A program made the translations under genes and the position numbers. From Treponema succinifaciens DSM 2489 (GTDB lineage: Bacteria > Spirochaetota > Spirochaetia > Treponematales > Treponemataceae): a DNA stretch of 64,000 bases. Positions 6,617-16,067 of the stretch are shown in pieces; within the stretch, counting starts at the first letter, position 1, and each line of letters starts with the position of its first letter. The stretch covers positions 2,186,501 to 2,250,500 of the forward strand of contig NC_015385.1 in assembly GCF_000195275.1 (NCBI RefSeq), read 5' to 3'. The notes beneath the pieces are model-generated. The model saw only the letters and a list, made by a program, of their open reading frames with translations, made no database searches and was not told where the DNA came from.

Positions 6617-8350
6617 TCAGTTCATAACCTCTTCGCTGAGTTTCATAATCATGTCGTAAATCGGTTTTCCGCCCGGAACCATAGGGAGAACCATTTCGTC
6701 AATGTCAACTTCAGCATCGATTACGGCCGGCTTTTTTGCTTCAAAAGCTTCCTTGAAAACTTTTTCAAATTCCTTTGCATTGCTTGCCTTGTATCCTTTA
6801 ATTCCGTAAGCATCGGCAAGCTTGCACCAGTCAGGTCCAAAGTCAAGAGTTGTCTGGCTGAATCTTTTTCCGTAGAAAAGACGCTGCCACATTCTTACAT
6901 TTCCGAGCGCGTGATTGTCCACAACGATAATTACAATCGGAAGATTATAATGCTGAATCGTAGCAAGCTCGTTGCAGTTCATGCGGAATGAGCCATCGCC
7001 TGCAATATGCACAACACGGTTATTTTTGTCTGCAAATTGAACTCCCATCGCCGCGCCAGTTCCAAATCCCATTGTTCCAAGTCCGCCGGAAGTTATAAAA
7101 GTTCTAGGCTTTGTGAACGGATAAAACTGAGCAGTCCACATCTGATGCTGCCCAACTTCAGTTGTGATAAATGTATTTTCGCCTGCAATCTTGTTTATAC
7201 ATTCGCAGATAAATTTTGGATTTATAGAATGCTCTGGCTTTTTGTCGTAGCATTCAGGATATTCTTTTTTCCATGCCTGAATTTGCTCAATCCATTTCTT
7301 GCGTTCTTTCTTTTCAACGGAAGGAATAAGGCGATTAAGGATTTGCTTTAAATCTCCAACAAGAGATGTGTAAGCCGGAATATTTTTATTAATTTCCGCA
7401 GGGTCAATATCAATGTGAACAACTTTTGCATTCTGTGCAAATTTAGAAGAATCCAAGATAACACGGTCGCTGAATCTTGAGCCAAGAGAAATCAAAAGGT
7501 CGCATTCAGTAACACCCATGTTGCTTGCTTTTGTTCCGTGCATTCCAATCATCCAAGTGCATAACGGATGATTTGCCGGGAATGAAGAGCGAGCCATAAG
7601 ACTTTCACTTACAGGAATATTTGCTTTTTCCGCAAGTTCCAGAAGTTCTTTTTCTGCGCCGCTTATTCCAATTCCTCCGCCAGCATAAATAAAAGGACGT
7701 TCAGAATTATTTATAAGCTCAGCAACTTTTTTTATATTTTCTTCTGAAGGAATATTTATTTCAGCAATTCTTTTTAAATTTGAATGATTTTCTATGAGAA
7801 TACCGTTTCTTTCATTTTCTTTTGAAAGCGGCTCAAATTCAACTTCCGCAGCAGTAACATCTTTTAAAATATCAATCAGAACAGGACCAGGCCGACCAGT
7901 CTTTGCAATGAAAAAAGCTTCACGGATAGTTTTTGCCAAATCCTTTACATCGCGAACCATGAAGTTCTGCTTTGTAATCGGCATAGTCACGCCTGTAATG
8001 TCGATTTCCTGAAATGTATCTTTTCCCAAAAGATTGTTTGGAACATTGCAAGTTATTGCGACAATCGGGCTTGAATCCATGTATGCAGTTGCGATTCCTG
8101 TTACAAGATTTGTAGCACCCGGACCGCTTGTTGCCATGCACACTCCGACTCTTCCAGTTGCGCGCGCATACCCATCCGCGGCATGGGCAGCACCTTGTTC
8201 ATGCGCAGTCAATATGTGGTTTATTCTACCTGAATTTTTATAAAGAGCATCATAAATGTTAAGAATGTTTCCACCCGGATAACCAAAAACAGTATCAACA
8301 CCCTGCTCAATAAGGCATTCTATAACAACTTGTGAACCTGTAATTTTCAT
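6617..8350 (-). CDS. ilvB: Acetolactate synthase large subunit
   Basis: This 577-residue thiamine-diphosphate enzyme joins two pyruvates, or pyruvate and 2-oxobutyrate, in valine, leucine and isoleucine synthesis. The catalytic glutamate sits in TAHEQGAAHAADGYAR about residue 50. The central FAD/Rossmann domain follows, and the diphosphate/Mg motif is GDGSFRMN...DNHALGNV about residues 440-475. Length is typical. The regulatory small subunit (ilvN) is not next to it; a PilZ gene occupies that place. It lies 108 nt after ilvD, and the gap holds a palindromic repeat. It is probably transcribed from the ilvD promoter. Confidence 0.93.
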   Translation of the reverse strand: MKITGSQVVIECLIEQGVDTVFGYPGGNILNIYDALYKNSGRINHILTAHEQGAAHAADGYARATGRVGVCMATSGPGATNLVTGIATAYMDSSPIVAITCNVPNNLLGKDTFQEIDITGVTMPITKQNFMVRDVKDLAKTIREAFFIAKTGRPGPVLIDILKDVTAAEVEFEPLSKENERNGILIENHSNLKRIAEINIPSEENIKKVAELINNSERPFIYAGGGIGISGAEKELLELAEKANIPVSESLMARSSFPANHPLCTWMIGMHGTKASNMGVTECDLLISLGSRFSDRVILDSSKFAQNAKVVHIDIDPAEINKNIPAYTSLVGDLKQILNRLIPSVEKKERKKWIEQIQAWKKEYPECYDKKPEHSINPKFICECINKIAGENTFITTEVGQHQMWTAQFYPFTKPRTFITSGGLGTMGFGTGAAMGVQFADKNNRVVHIAGDGSFRMNCNELATIQHYNLPIVIIVVDNHALGNVRMWQRLFYGKRFSQTTLDFGPDWCKLADAYGIKGYKASNAKEFEKVFKEAFEAKKPAVIDAEVDIDEMVLPMVPGGKPIYDMIMKLSEEVMN

Positions 8351-8405
8351 TTCTTAATATTTCCTTTTTATTTTTATTTACTGAAGAATCGCAACTTTGT
8401 CTGAT

Positions 8406-8449
8406 CGCAGCCTGCGGCTACTTACCGAGTTTGCCATTCGGCAAACTCG
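8406..8449. repeat. REP-like palindromic element, copy 1 (ilvD-ilvB intergenic)
   Basis: Two hairpins stand side by side: CGCAG-C-CTGCG (8406-8416) and CGAGTTTGCC-ATTC-GGCAAACTCG (8426-8449). A very similar arrangement follows pckA (31169-31217), so this is a dispersed element. It lies inside the ilvDB transcript, where it may stabilise or trim the mRNA. Confidence 0.7.
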
Positions 8450-8458
8450 CAAATATTT

Positions 8459-10150
8459 TTACTGCAATATTGCACCTTTATCAGCACTGGAAACCAGTTT
8501 TGCGTAGCGGGCAAGGTAGCCGGTTTTTACTTTTGGCTCAGGGGCAACCCACTTCGCTTTTCGGGCGGCAAGCTCCTCGTCGCTTACTTCAAGATGGATT
8601 TTGTAGTTGTTTATATCCAAAGTGATTTTGTCGCCTTCCTGAACAAGCGCAATCGGACCGCCTACAGCCGCTTCAGGCGAGCAGTGTCCTAAAGACGCGC
8701 CGCGTGTAGCACCGCTGAACCTTCCGTCGGTGATAAGAGCAACCTGCTTGTCCAGCCCCTGGCCTGCAAGAGCCGCGGTAACCGCAAGCATTTCGCGCAT
8801 TCCCGGGCCGCCTTTCGGGCCTTCGTAGCGGATTACAACAACATCGCCCGCCTTAATCTGCGCCTTCTGGACAGCTTCCATGGCCTCGCTTTCGTCGTTG
8901 AACACGCGCGCAGGTCCTGTGTGGTTCATAAGCTCAGGAGCGCAGGCTGAACGTTTTACAACAGTTCCGTCCGGCGCAAGGTTTCCGAACAAAACCGCGA
9001 TTCCGCCGTTGTCGCTGAACGGATTTTCAATCGGGCGCAGGATTTCCGGATTTCTGTTTTTTACACCTTTGATGTTTTCCGCGATAGTCTTTCCTGTGGC
9101 GGTAATCAAAGATGTGTTGATAAGATTCTTTTTTGCAAGCTCAGCAAGAACAGCCTGCACACCGCCGGCATCATCCAGCTCGCACATAAAAGTGTGTCCA
9201 GCAGGAGCCAAGTGGCAAAGGTTCGGAGTCCTTTCTGAAATCTTATTCACCTCGTGCAGGTCAATGTCAATTCCGGCCTCATGCGCAATCGCCGGAACGT
9301 GCAGCATTGTGTTGGAAGAACAGCCGAGCGCCATGTCCGCTGTAAGCGCATTGCGGAAATTTTCCGCGGTCATCATCTGCCGGGCGGTAATTCCTTTTTT
9401 ATACAAATTCATGACAGCCATGCCTGCGTGCTTCGCAAGCGCGATTCTTTCGCCGGTAACAGCAGGAATTGTTCCGTTTCCAGGAAGCCCAAGGCCAAGA
9501 ACTTCAGTCAGGCAGTTCATTGAGTTCGCGGTGAACATTCCAGAGCATGCTCCGCAGCCCGGACAAGCGCGGTGCTCCATTTCCTTAAGCTGCTCCTCAG
9601 TGATTTTTCCAACCGCAAGACCGCCTACAGCCTCGAACATATCAGTAAGCGAAAGATTCTTGCCGGAATAAGGATTTGAAGAATCATTTCCCGGAAGATG
9701 TCCCGGCATCATCGGGCCGCCGGAAACAAATACAGTCGGCAAATCAAGGCGCGCGGCAGCCATAAGCATACCAGGAACAATCTTGTCGCAGTTAGGAATC
9801 ATAACAAGAGCGTCAAACTGATGGGCCTTTGCGACACATTCAACGCTGTCGGCAATCAGCTCGCGGGTAACAAGCGAATATTTCATTCCCTCGTGCCCCA
9901 TCGCGATTCCGTCGCAAACGCCAATCGCAGGGAATTCAATCGGAGTTCCGCCTGCCATTCTAACGCCGGCCTTAACAGCCTCTGCAATCCGGTCAAGCTC
10001 AATGTGCCCCGGAATAAGTTCATTTTTTGCGCAAATAACGCCGACAAGCGGCTGATTCAATTCCTCATCAGTATAACCAGAAGCATAAAAAAGAGAACGG
10101 TGCGGCGCGCGTGCCGTACCTTTGCAGGCATTGTCAGATTTTTTTGTCAT
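8459..10150 (-). CDS. ilvD: Dihydroxy-acid dehydratase
   Basis: This 563-residue iron-sulphur enzyme dehydrates 2,3-dihydroxy-3-methylbutanoate and its homologue to the 2-oxo acids of branched-chain amino acid synthesis. Cluster ligands appear in [11 protein letters not shown] (about residue 120) and [16 protein letters not shown] (about 192-207), and the C-terminal [11 protein letters not shown]-type motif is present as [11 protein letters not shown]. Length is normal. It is the first gene of a leftward run ilvD-ilvB-PilZ-methyltransferase. A promoter lies about 105 nt upstream. Confidence 0.95.
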   Translation of the reverse strand: MTKKSDNACKGTARAPHRSLFYASGYTDEELNQPLVGVICAKNELIPGHIELDRIAEAVKAGVRMAGGTPIEFPAIGVCDGIAMGHEGMKYSLVTRELIADSVECVAKAHQFDALVMIPNCDKIVPGMLMAAARLDLPTVFVSGGPMMPGHLPGNDSSNPYSGKNLSLTDMFEAVGGLAVGKITEEQLKEMEHRACPGCGACSGMFTANSMNCLTEVLGLGLPGNGTIPAVTGERIALAKHAGMAVMNLYKKGITARQMMTAENFRNALTADMALGCSSNTMLHVPAIAHEAGIDIDLHEVNKISERTPNLCHLAPAGHTFMCELDDAGGVQAVLAELAKKNLINTSLITATGKTIAENIKGVKNRNPEILRPIENPFSDNGGIAVLFGNLAPDGTVVKRSACAPELMNHTGPARVFNDESEAMEAVQKAQIKAGDVVVIRYEGPKGGPGMREMLAVTAALAGQGLDKQVALITDGRFSGATRGASLGHCSPEAAVGGPIALVQEGDKITLDINNYKIHLEVSDEELAARKAKWVAPEPKVKTGYLARYAKLVSSADKGAILQ

Positions 10151-10255
10151 AGTCGAACCTCGGTATAAAAACTTCCTCTAACAAACAGAAGTTTTAAAAT
10201 TCATTTTTTATATTAAATAACTTCAAAAGCCAGTCGATTTTTGAAACTATTTTCC

Positions 10256-10283
10256 ATTATACAGAAATACATAGATTTGTAAA
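10256..10283 (-). promoter_or_regulatory. Promoter of ilvD
   Basis: TTTACA (10283-10278) and TATAAT (10261-10256) are 16 nt apart. The start would be near 10249, leaving an untranslated leader of about 100 nt. I saw no leader peptide rich in branched-chain residues in it. Confidence 0.65.
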
Positions 10284-10326
10284 AGTCAGAGCTTTTTAAA
10301 AGACAAACTGAATTGCAGCGCAAAAA

Positions 10327-11364
10327 TTATCTTCTTCCAAAAGCCTCAAGATTTGCAAGTCCTCTTTTAAACTGCGGAATTCTTGCGCAAGCTGTCGTAT
10401 TCAGCGGACTTGTTTCGCCTCGCTCAAGAAAATGATATGCAACTCCAGCAATCATCGCACCATTGTCTCCACATAATTTTAAAGGAGGAAAAATGCAGTT
10501 GATTTCATTATGTTCTGCAAGCATTGCCCTGAGCCGTGAATTGGCAGCAACTCCGCCACCAGCAACAACAGTTTTCAGCCCGGTATCTTCCACTGCCCTA
10601 AGCAATCTTGAAACCAAAGTTCTGCAAGCAGTCTCCTGAAAAGATGCCGCAATATTTTCAACTGATTTTTCAAAGCCTGAATTTAAAAACATATCAGCCT
10701 GATGAATTACAGCAGTTTTCAATCCGCTGAAAGAAACATCATAACGATGATCACCCTTGTCAAGTTTTGGAAGAGGAAAACTGAACGCCTCTGGATTTCC
10801 GTTTTTAGCAAGCTTGTCAATTATAACTCCTCCCGGATAACCCAAGTCATAATATTTTGCAACCTTGTCAAACGCCTCGCCCACGCTGTCATCAATTGTA
10901 GTTCCTAAAATTTCCAAGTCGTCAAAGCCGTTCACTTTTGAAATAATGCTGTGTCCACCGGAAACCAAAAGTCCAATATACGGATAAGGAATGTCATTTT
11001 CAAGATGAGCAGCATACATATGTCCAAGCATATGGTTAACAGCTATAAAAGGTTTGCCCGAAGCCCATGCCAAAGTTTTTCCAAAAGTAAGTCCTACCAA
11101 AAGCGCGCCCATAAGTCCCGGACGATTTGTAGCGGCAATAGCATCAACTTCATCAAGAGTCAAATGAGATTCCTCAAGGCTTTGTCTTACAACCGGAAGA
11201 ATCCATTCAGCATGCTTGCGGCTTGCAATCTCTGGAACAACGCCTTTGTAAATCTGATGAAAAGGAATTTGAGTTGCAACAACATTGCTTAAAATTTTTC
11301 TGCCGTCTTCAACAATCGCACAGGCTGTTTCATCACAAGAAGATTCTATTCCAAGAACTTTCAT
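10327..11364 (-). CDS. tsaD: tRNA N6-adenosine threonylcarbamoyltransferase TsaD
   Basis: This 345-residue protein transfers the threonylcarbamoyl group to A37 of ANN-decoding tRNAs, together with TsaB and TsaE. The opening MKVLGIESSCDETACAIVEDG is the family hallmark. Metal-binding histidines are in NHMLGHMYAAH near residue 110, and the ATP-binding motif SGGHS and AGGGVAANS follow. I start at ATG 11364 because GGAG lies about 7 nt upstream; the longer frame to 11385 adds seven residues without support. It lies 27 nt after the deacetylase-like gene and is probably co-transcribed with it. Confidence 0.94.
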   Translation of the reverse strand: MKVLGIESSCDETACAIVEDGRKILSNVVATQIPFHQIYKGVVPEIASRKHAEWILPVVRQSLEESHLTLDEVDAIAATNRPGLMGALLVGLTFGKTLAWASGKPFIAVNHMLGHMYAAHLENDIPYPYIGLLVSGGHSIISKVNGFDDLEILGTTIDDSVGEAFDKVAKYYDLGYPGGVIIDKLAKNGNPEAFSFPLPKLDKGDHRYDVSFSGLKTAVIHQADMFLNSGFEKSVENIAASFQETACRTLVSRLLRAVEDTGLKTVVAGGGVAANSRLRAMLAEHNEINCIFPPLKLCGDNGAMIAGVAYHFLERGETSPLNTTACARIPQFKRGLANLEAFGRR

Positions 11365-11391
11365 ATATACTCCAATAAATTCCAAGTAAAA

Positions 11392-12561
11392 TTATTTTTG
11401 AATTTGCGAAGGAAAAGCAATCTTGTATCCTTTTTGCTTTAAATACGGATACATATCATTTAAAAGCTGCGGAAGAATCTTTGCAGATTTATCAACGTGG
11501 CCAATCATTATAACTTTTCCATTTTTATTTGCAATTCCAAGTCCACGGTAAATTTGAGCAAGCATTTCATCTTTAGAAATTATATCATCAATAAAAACAT
11601 CACGCTCAAGAATTTTCATATCCCGTTCCAATGCGGCTTGAGGAGCTTTTGTCTGCGCGGAAGTTCTGGAATCCACAAAGAAAATTCCGTTGTCAAGAAC
11701 AGCATCAAGAACCGCTCCAATTTTCATAACATCGCAAGTTATAAGGGAACCTTCATGATTGTTAAGACCTTTTATCGGTCCGATTTCCGCAATATTTTCT
11801 GAAACCTGTTTATAAACTTCGCTCAAAGACATATCAGGCAAAATCGCACCCGCTCCGGGATTAAGCTTCAGATTCTGGGCTTGCATTGGCTGATGAAGCA
11901 TAAGCTCCTGTCCAGAATTTCTTACAATTGCCGCACAATCTTTTGAATGCGCAAGCTTTGGGAGAACCGCAACAGCAATCGGAAAAGGAAGACTCGTGTA
12001 AAGCTTTAAATTATAAGTGTCATATCCTCCGTCATCAATTATAAAAACAAGAGTCGCTCCATTTTTTGCAGGCGGAATCGAATATTTTTCAACTTTTATT
12101 TCTTCAGTTTTTTTCGCAGGCGGATTCACAGAAGCAATCTTCGGCTCGTCTTTTTTTATTTCCTGCTTGGAAACTGGCTGAGGCTTTTTCTCTTCAGATT
12201 TTTTTTCAACTGGAACTTTTTTTATTTCAGGCTGAATCTCGAGCGGCTTTTGAACAGCTTCTTTTTTTTCAGGCTGAACATTTTTCGGCTGATTTTTGTT
12301 TTCTGCAACTTTATTTTTTTCAGCAAATTTATTCTTTTGTTCCTGACGCAAAACTTGCTGCTCAACATTTTGAACTTTTGGCTGCTTCTCTTTTTTGGGA
12401 GATGAAAAAACAAAAGCCATGGAAAGAAAAACCGCGCACAAAAAAATAATCAATGCGGATAAAAGGAGGACCCTTTTATTATCAAGAATTATCTTTGGCT
12501 TCTTTTTACGAGGGCTTCGTTTTTTTGCAGTTCTTTTTATATTTTGTTTTTTTTCAGCCAT
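11392..12561 (-). CDS. Divergent polysaccharide deacetylase family protein, membrane-anchored
   Basis: This 389-residue protein has a basic N-terminus, one transmembrane helix (about residues 31-53), a long Lys/Glu/Pro/Gln-rich linker (about 55-150), then a YibQ-type divergent polysaccharide deacetylase domain. Domain signatures include VFIIDDGGYD about residue 168, LPKLAHSKDCA, HQPM and GLNNHEGS. The fold is that of NodB deacetylases and the protein should face the periplasm. The actual substrate is not known for this family; an envelope polysaccharide is a reasonable guess. It sits between parB (29 nt) and tsaD (27 nt). Confidence 0.8.
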   Translation of the reverse strand: MAEKKQNIKRTAKKRSPRKKKPKIILDNKRVLLLSALIIFLCAVFLSMAFVFSSPKKEKQPKVQNVEQQVLRQEQKNKFAEKNKVAENKNQPKNVQPEKKEAVQKPLEIQPEIKKVPVEKKSEEKKPQPVSKQEIKKDEPKIASVNPPAKKTEEIKVEKYSIPPAKNGATLVFIIDDGGYDTYNLKLYTSLPFPIAVAVLPKLAHSKDCAAIVRNSGQELMLHQPMQAQNLKLNPGAGAILPDMSLSEVYKQVSENIAEIGPIKGLNNHEGSLITCDVMKIGAVLDAVLDNGIFFVDSRTSAQTKAPQAALERDMKILERDVFIDDIISKDEMLAQIYRGLGIANKNGKVIMIGHVDKSAKILPQLLNDMYPYLKQKGYKIAFPSQIQK

Positions 12562-12590
12562 TTTTTATCAATAAAGAATTTTTAGCAAAG

Positions 12591-13544
12591 CTATAAGTTT
12601 GCATCTGGCACAATCAAATTAAAAATGCGATCCAAATCTTCAGAAGAAAAATAATTTATAGAAATTGTTCCCTTGCTGAATCCGCCTTTCAACTGAACTT
12701 TTGTTCCAAGCCGCTCAATCAGTTTTTGCTCAAGCGCCGCAAGATTCGGATCTTTTTTTGGCTCTGGTTTTAAATCTGTTTTAGCAACTGAAGAAATTCC
12801 ACTTTTCATTTCCTTGGCAATATTTTCGGACTGTCTTACAGAAAGTCCCTGCCCGATTATTTTTCCAAAAAGAATCCGCTTGTCAGAATCATTTTCCAAA
12901 CTCAAAATAGCGCGCGCATGTCCAGAAGAAATTGAATCCGTAACAAGAGCTTTTTGAATGTCTTCCGGAAGCTTTAAAAGCCGAAGACAGTTTGCAACAG
13001 TAGATCTGTTTTTTCCAACGCGTTCCGCAACCTGATCCTGCGTTAAATTTCCAAGCTCCATCAAATCATAATAAGCCTGGGCCTCTTCCAGCGCATTCAA
13101 ATCCGTACGCTGAATATTTTCTATAAGCGCAACTTCAAGTTTTCTTTGCTCCGAATATTTTCTAAGCTGAACAGGAATTTTTTTAAGACCTGCGGCTTTT
13201 GCTGCTCGGGTACGGCGTTCACCAGCAATGATAAAAAATGTTCCGTCGTTTGCATCTTCTATTATTACAGGTGAAAGAATTCCTTCATTGCGAACTGATT
13301 CTGTAAGCTCTGCAAGTTTTTCATCATCAAAGTAAGTTCGAGGCTGACGAGGATTCGGTTTTAAAAGAGCCGGATCAACCCAAAGCGTTCCATTTTCATC
13401 GGAAGAAATTCCTGTCGGAAGATTTAAATTTACAGGAGACGCATTTTCCTTAAGCTGAACTCCATTCTCAGAAATTTCCTCGGACAAATCAGCTTCCTGC
13501 ATCAAGGCTCCAAGACCTTTTCCTAATCCCTGATGTTTAGCCAC
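12591..13544 (-). CDS. parB: Chromosome-partitioning protein ParB
   Basis: This 317-residue CTP-dependent DNA clamp loads at parS sites near the replication origin. It opens with KHQGLGKGLGALM. The N-terminal CTPase region contains NPRQPRTYFD and GERRTRAAKAAG (about residues 115-130). The helix-turn-helix region LTQDQVAERVGKNRSTVANCLRLL follows, and a C-terminal dimerisation domain ends the protein. It overlaps parA by 8 nt, so the two are translationally coupled. I found no convincing parS site within the window. Confidence 0.92.
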   Translation of the reverse strand: MAKHQGLGKGLGALMQEADLSEEISENGVQLKENASPVNLNLPTGISSDENGTLWVDPALLKPNPRQPRTYFDDEKLAELTESVRNEGILSPVIIEDANDGTFFIIAGERRTRAAKAAGLKKIPVQLRKYSEQRKLEVALIENIQRTDLNALEEAQAYYDLMELGNLTQDQVAERVGKNRSTVANCLRLLKLPEDIQKALVTDSISSGHARAILSLENDSDKRILFGKIIGQGLSVRQSENIAKEMKSGISSVAKTDLKPEPKKDPNLAALEQKLIERLGTKVQLKGGFSKGTISINYFSSEDLDRIFNLIVPDANL

Positions 13545-14292
13545 GGCTGATTACCTCTTCTGCAAGTCTCTGATAGCTTTTTGCGCCAACACAATTCGGA
13601 TCATAAACACAAATCGGCTCGCCATGTGAAGGTGCTTCTGAAAGTCTTACGTTGCGCGGAATAATTGTATTAAAAACAACATCCTTAAAATAGCTTTTTA
13701 CCTGCATAACAACATCCTGCGCAAGACGAGTTCTTGAATCGTACATAGTAAAAAATATTCCGCCGATTACAAGATTTTTATTTATGCTTTCCTGGACTTT
13801 TTTTACTGTCTGCAAAAGAAGGGTGATTCCTTCAAGCGCAAAATATTCACACTGCATCGGAACAAGAACAGCATCCGCGGCGGCAAGCCCATTCAATGTA
13901 AGAATTCCAAGGGAAGGCGGACAGTCAATCAGAATGTAATCATATTTTTCACGGACAGGAGCAAGGGCATTCTTTAAAAAGTACTCGCGGTTTTCCTGAT
14001 CTACAAGCTCAATTGCCGCGCCAGACAAATCAATAGATGCACTTATGACATCAAGATTTTTTACACCCGAATGCTTTATAGTTTCATCAATAGTGGACTG
14101 CCCCGCAAGAAGCTCGTAAATGGTAGGCTTTTTTTTGCTGACTCCAACGCCGCTAGACATATTTCCCTGACTGTCAAAATCAACGAGCAGAACTTTTTTT
14201 CCGCCGACAGCAATATATGCCCCGATATTTATAGCAGATGTAGTCTTGCCAACGCCACCTTTCTGATTAACAAAAACAAATACCTTTCCCAT
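13537..14292 (-). CDS. parA: Chromosome-partitioning ATPase ParA (Soj)
   Basis: This 251-residue deviant-Walker ATPase works with ParB to segregate the chromosome. Walker A' is KGGVGKTTSAINIG (about residues 10-23), Walker A-prime partner VDFDSQGN follows at about 39-46, and the Walker B segment is YILIDCPPSLG. Length is typical of the small Soj group, which lacks the N-terminal DNA-binding domain of plasmid ParA. The -10 box ends only 9 nt before the ATG and there is no Shine-Dalgarno, so the mRNA may be nearly leaderless. Confidence 0.93.
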   Translation of the reverse strand: MGKVFVFVNQKGGVGKTTSAINIGAYIAVGGKKVLLVDFDSQGNMSSGVGVSKKKPTIYELLAGQSTIDETIKHSGVKNLDVISASIDLSGAAIELVDQENREYFLKNALAPVREKYDYILIDCPPSLGILTLNGLAAADAVLVPMQCEYFALEGITLLLQTVKKVQESINKNLVIGGIFFTMYDSRTRLAQDVVMQVKSYFKDVVFNTIIPRNVRLSEAPSHGEPICVYDPNCVGAKSYQRLAEEVISRG

Positions 14293-14301
14293 GATTAAAC
14301 C

Positions 14302-14330
14302 ATTATAAATTATATAGTAATAATTTTCAA
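14302..14330 (-). promoter_or_regulatory. Promoter of parA-parB
   Basis: TTGAAA (14330-14325) and TATAAT (14307-14302) are 17 nt apart. Start is expected at about 14295, three bases before the parA ATG. Confidence 0.7.
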
Positions 14331-14390
14331 TTAATATGAGCCAGTTTCAAACTTCCGTTAAAATTGAAAGAAAATTTTATTGCTGTGCTT

Positions 14391-15740
14391 TTATTTTAAT
14401 GCAGAAACTGAAAACTTCTGCTTGTAAAGTCTTGCAAAATAAAAAATTTCTGCCACAGCGGTAATCGTCCAAGAAAAAGCAAAAAGCAAATAAAGCGATT
14501 CAATTGTTTTAAAATATGCAAACACGCTAAAAATCCAGGCAATTCTAAAAACACAAGAGCCAAGAATAACAATTACAGTCGGAACGGAAGTCTGTCCAAG
14601 TCCGCGGGAAGCTGCAATAGTGCAATCCATAAATGCTGAAATGCAGTAAGAGAAAGCCATTATCGAAAGTCGCCTCATTCCAAGTTCTATAATTGCAGAA
14701 TCTGAAATAAAAATCGAAATAAAATTTCTTCCGAAGATAAAAAGTAAAATTCCCAAGAACAATGCAAAACAAAATGAGCAGGCAAGACTTATAAAATAAC
14801 TTTTTAAAACTCTGGATTTTTTTTCGGCACCGTAATTCTGTCCTATGAAAGTTGAGCAAGCAACGTAAAACGCGCTCATAATATTGTAAACAAGCGGATC
14901 TGAATTTGAAGCCGCAGAATTTGCAACAACCATAGAAGCGTCAAAAGAATTAACTCCAATCTGAATAAAAAGATTTGCGAATCCAAAAATCGCATTCTGC
15001 AGCCCGGCAGGGATTGCAATCTTTAAAAGTCGGAAAAGTTTTGACTTATTGACTTTAAGTTTGGAAAAACGCAACGCAAGAGAATCAGTTTTTCTGTGCA
15101 GTTTTATAAAAACAAGAAATGCTGAAACATAAAGAGCGACAACACTTGCAATTGCAACTCCGGCAATATCCATTTTAAAATGAATGACTAAAAGCAAATC
15201 CAGTACAACATTGAAAATTCCAGAAATAAAAAGAAAAATCAAAGGCGATTTTGTGTCTCCTTCCGCGCTAAGAATTCCATTTCCGAAATTATAAAAAGCA
15301 AGAGCAGGAAGCCCGACCATGTAAATTCTAAAATACAAAACCGCACCTTCAATAAGAACCGGCTTTGTGCTCATCAAATTCAAAACGGAACGGGAAAAAA
15401 TTATTCCGGCAGCACAAACAAGAAATCCAGCAACAAGGCAAACAATCGCGGAAGTATGAACAGTTTCGCAAATGTCCTTTTCATTTTTTGCGCCTATAAA
15501 AAAAGCCACAATGACATTAACGCCGGAACCAAATCCAATAAGAATTCCTGTGCACAAAAAAACAAGAATTGTCGTAGAGCCAACCGAGCCAACAGAAGAC
15601 GAACTTGCAAAGCGTCCCAAAACGGCAATATCAGTCATGTTGAAAAAAGTCTGGAGAAGATTTGTAAAAATTAGAGGCAAACTGAAAATCAAAATATTTT
15701 TAAAAAGCGGACCTTCAGAAAAATCTTTTTTAACTGACAT
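14391..15740 (-). CDS. MATE-family efflux transporter 1
   Basis: This 449-residue inner-membrane protein has about twelve hydrophobic helices in two related halves, as in multidrug and toxin extrusion antiporters coupled to Na+ or H+. Characteristic segments are LPLIFTNLLQTFFNMTDIAVLG at residues 20-41 and the later SAFYVACSTFIGQNYGA. An AAGGG site lies about 8 nt before the ATG. It stands alone between parA and a MITE, which fills the region upstream. The substrate is not deducible. A second MATE gene (19870) is only distantly similar. Confidence 0.88.
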   Translation of the reverse strand: MSVKKDFSEGPLFKNILIFSLPLIFTNLLQTFFNMTDIAVLGRFASSSSVGSVGSTTILVFLCTGILIGFGSGVNVIVAFFIGAKNEKDICETVHTSAIVCLVAGFLVCAAGIIFSRSVLNLMSTKPVLIEGAVLYFRIYMVGLPALAFYNFGNGILSAEGDTKSPLIFLFISGIFNVVLDLLLVIHFKMDIAGVAIASVVALYVSAFLVFIKLHRKTDSLALRFSKLKVNKSKLFRLLKIAIPAGLQNAIFGFANLFIQIGVNSFDASMVVANSAASNSDPLVYNIMSAFYVACSTFIGQNYGAEKKSRVLKSYFISLACSFCFALFLGILLFIFGRNFISIFISDSAIIELGMRRLSIMAFSYCISAFMDCTIAASRGLGQTSVPTVIVILGSCVFRIAWIFSVFAYFKTIESLYLLFAFSWTITAVAEIFYFARLYKQKFSVSALK

Positions 15741-15808
15741 CTTTGTAACCCTTTCCGTAGAAATATATCACTTCTAATAAAAATGTAAAGGCTTAAAAAA
15801 TGTGCTAT

Positions 15809-16023
15809 CAGTACAAACGCATTATAAATAATTTAAGTAAAGTTTGCGCGAAGGAACGGTTTCTGGGGCAAAAACACTCTGATTGCTGCGACCGCGTGAG
15901 CGGGCAATTCTATAGTTACTTTGCAACAATCAGCGTGTAGCGCATTATTGCGCGATTTTGAACCAGAAAACCGTGTCTGGGAGCCAGTTTTATGCTGAAT
16001 ACATTTATAATGCGTTTGCCCTG
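15809..16023. mobile_element. MITE copy A (215 bp)
   Basis: This non-coding element has terminal inverted repeats: CAGTACAAACGCATTATAAA on the left and CAGGGCAAACGCATTATAAA read from the right end. The flanks AATGTGCTAT (15799-15808) and AATGCGCTAT (16024-16033) form a 10-bp target duplication with one mismatch. A copy in opposite orientation lies at 57133-57340. The first 14 bases of the better terminus equal those of the ISAs1-type element at 55844-57122, which points to that transposase as the mobilising enzyme. The 70-codon frame inside it is not a credible gene. It fills most of the 327-bp gap between the MATE gene and the methyltransferase. Confidence 0.88.
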
Positions 16024-16067
16024 AATGCGCTATCCTCAAAAACAAATGTTTGTGCTAATATAAAAAT

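Noticed and set aside
8880-9671. 263-codon frame on the plus strand inside ilvD
   Set aside because: It is the antisense of a well-conserved dehydratase gene; its composition (many Ser, Arg, Pro) is that of a shadow frame.
15833-16045. 70-codon frame on the minus strand within MITE copy A
   Set aside because: It spans a terminal repeat of the element, has no ribosome site, and is not preserved as a complete frame in copy B.
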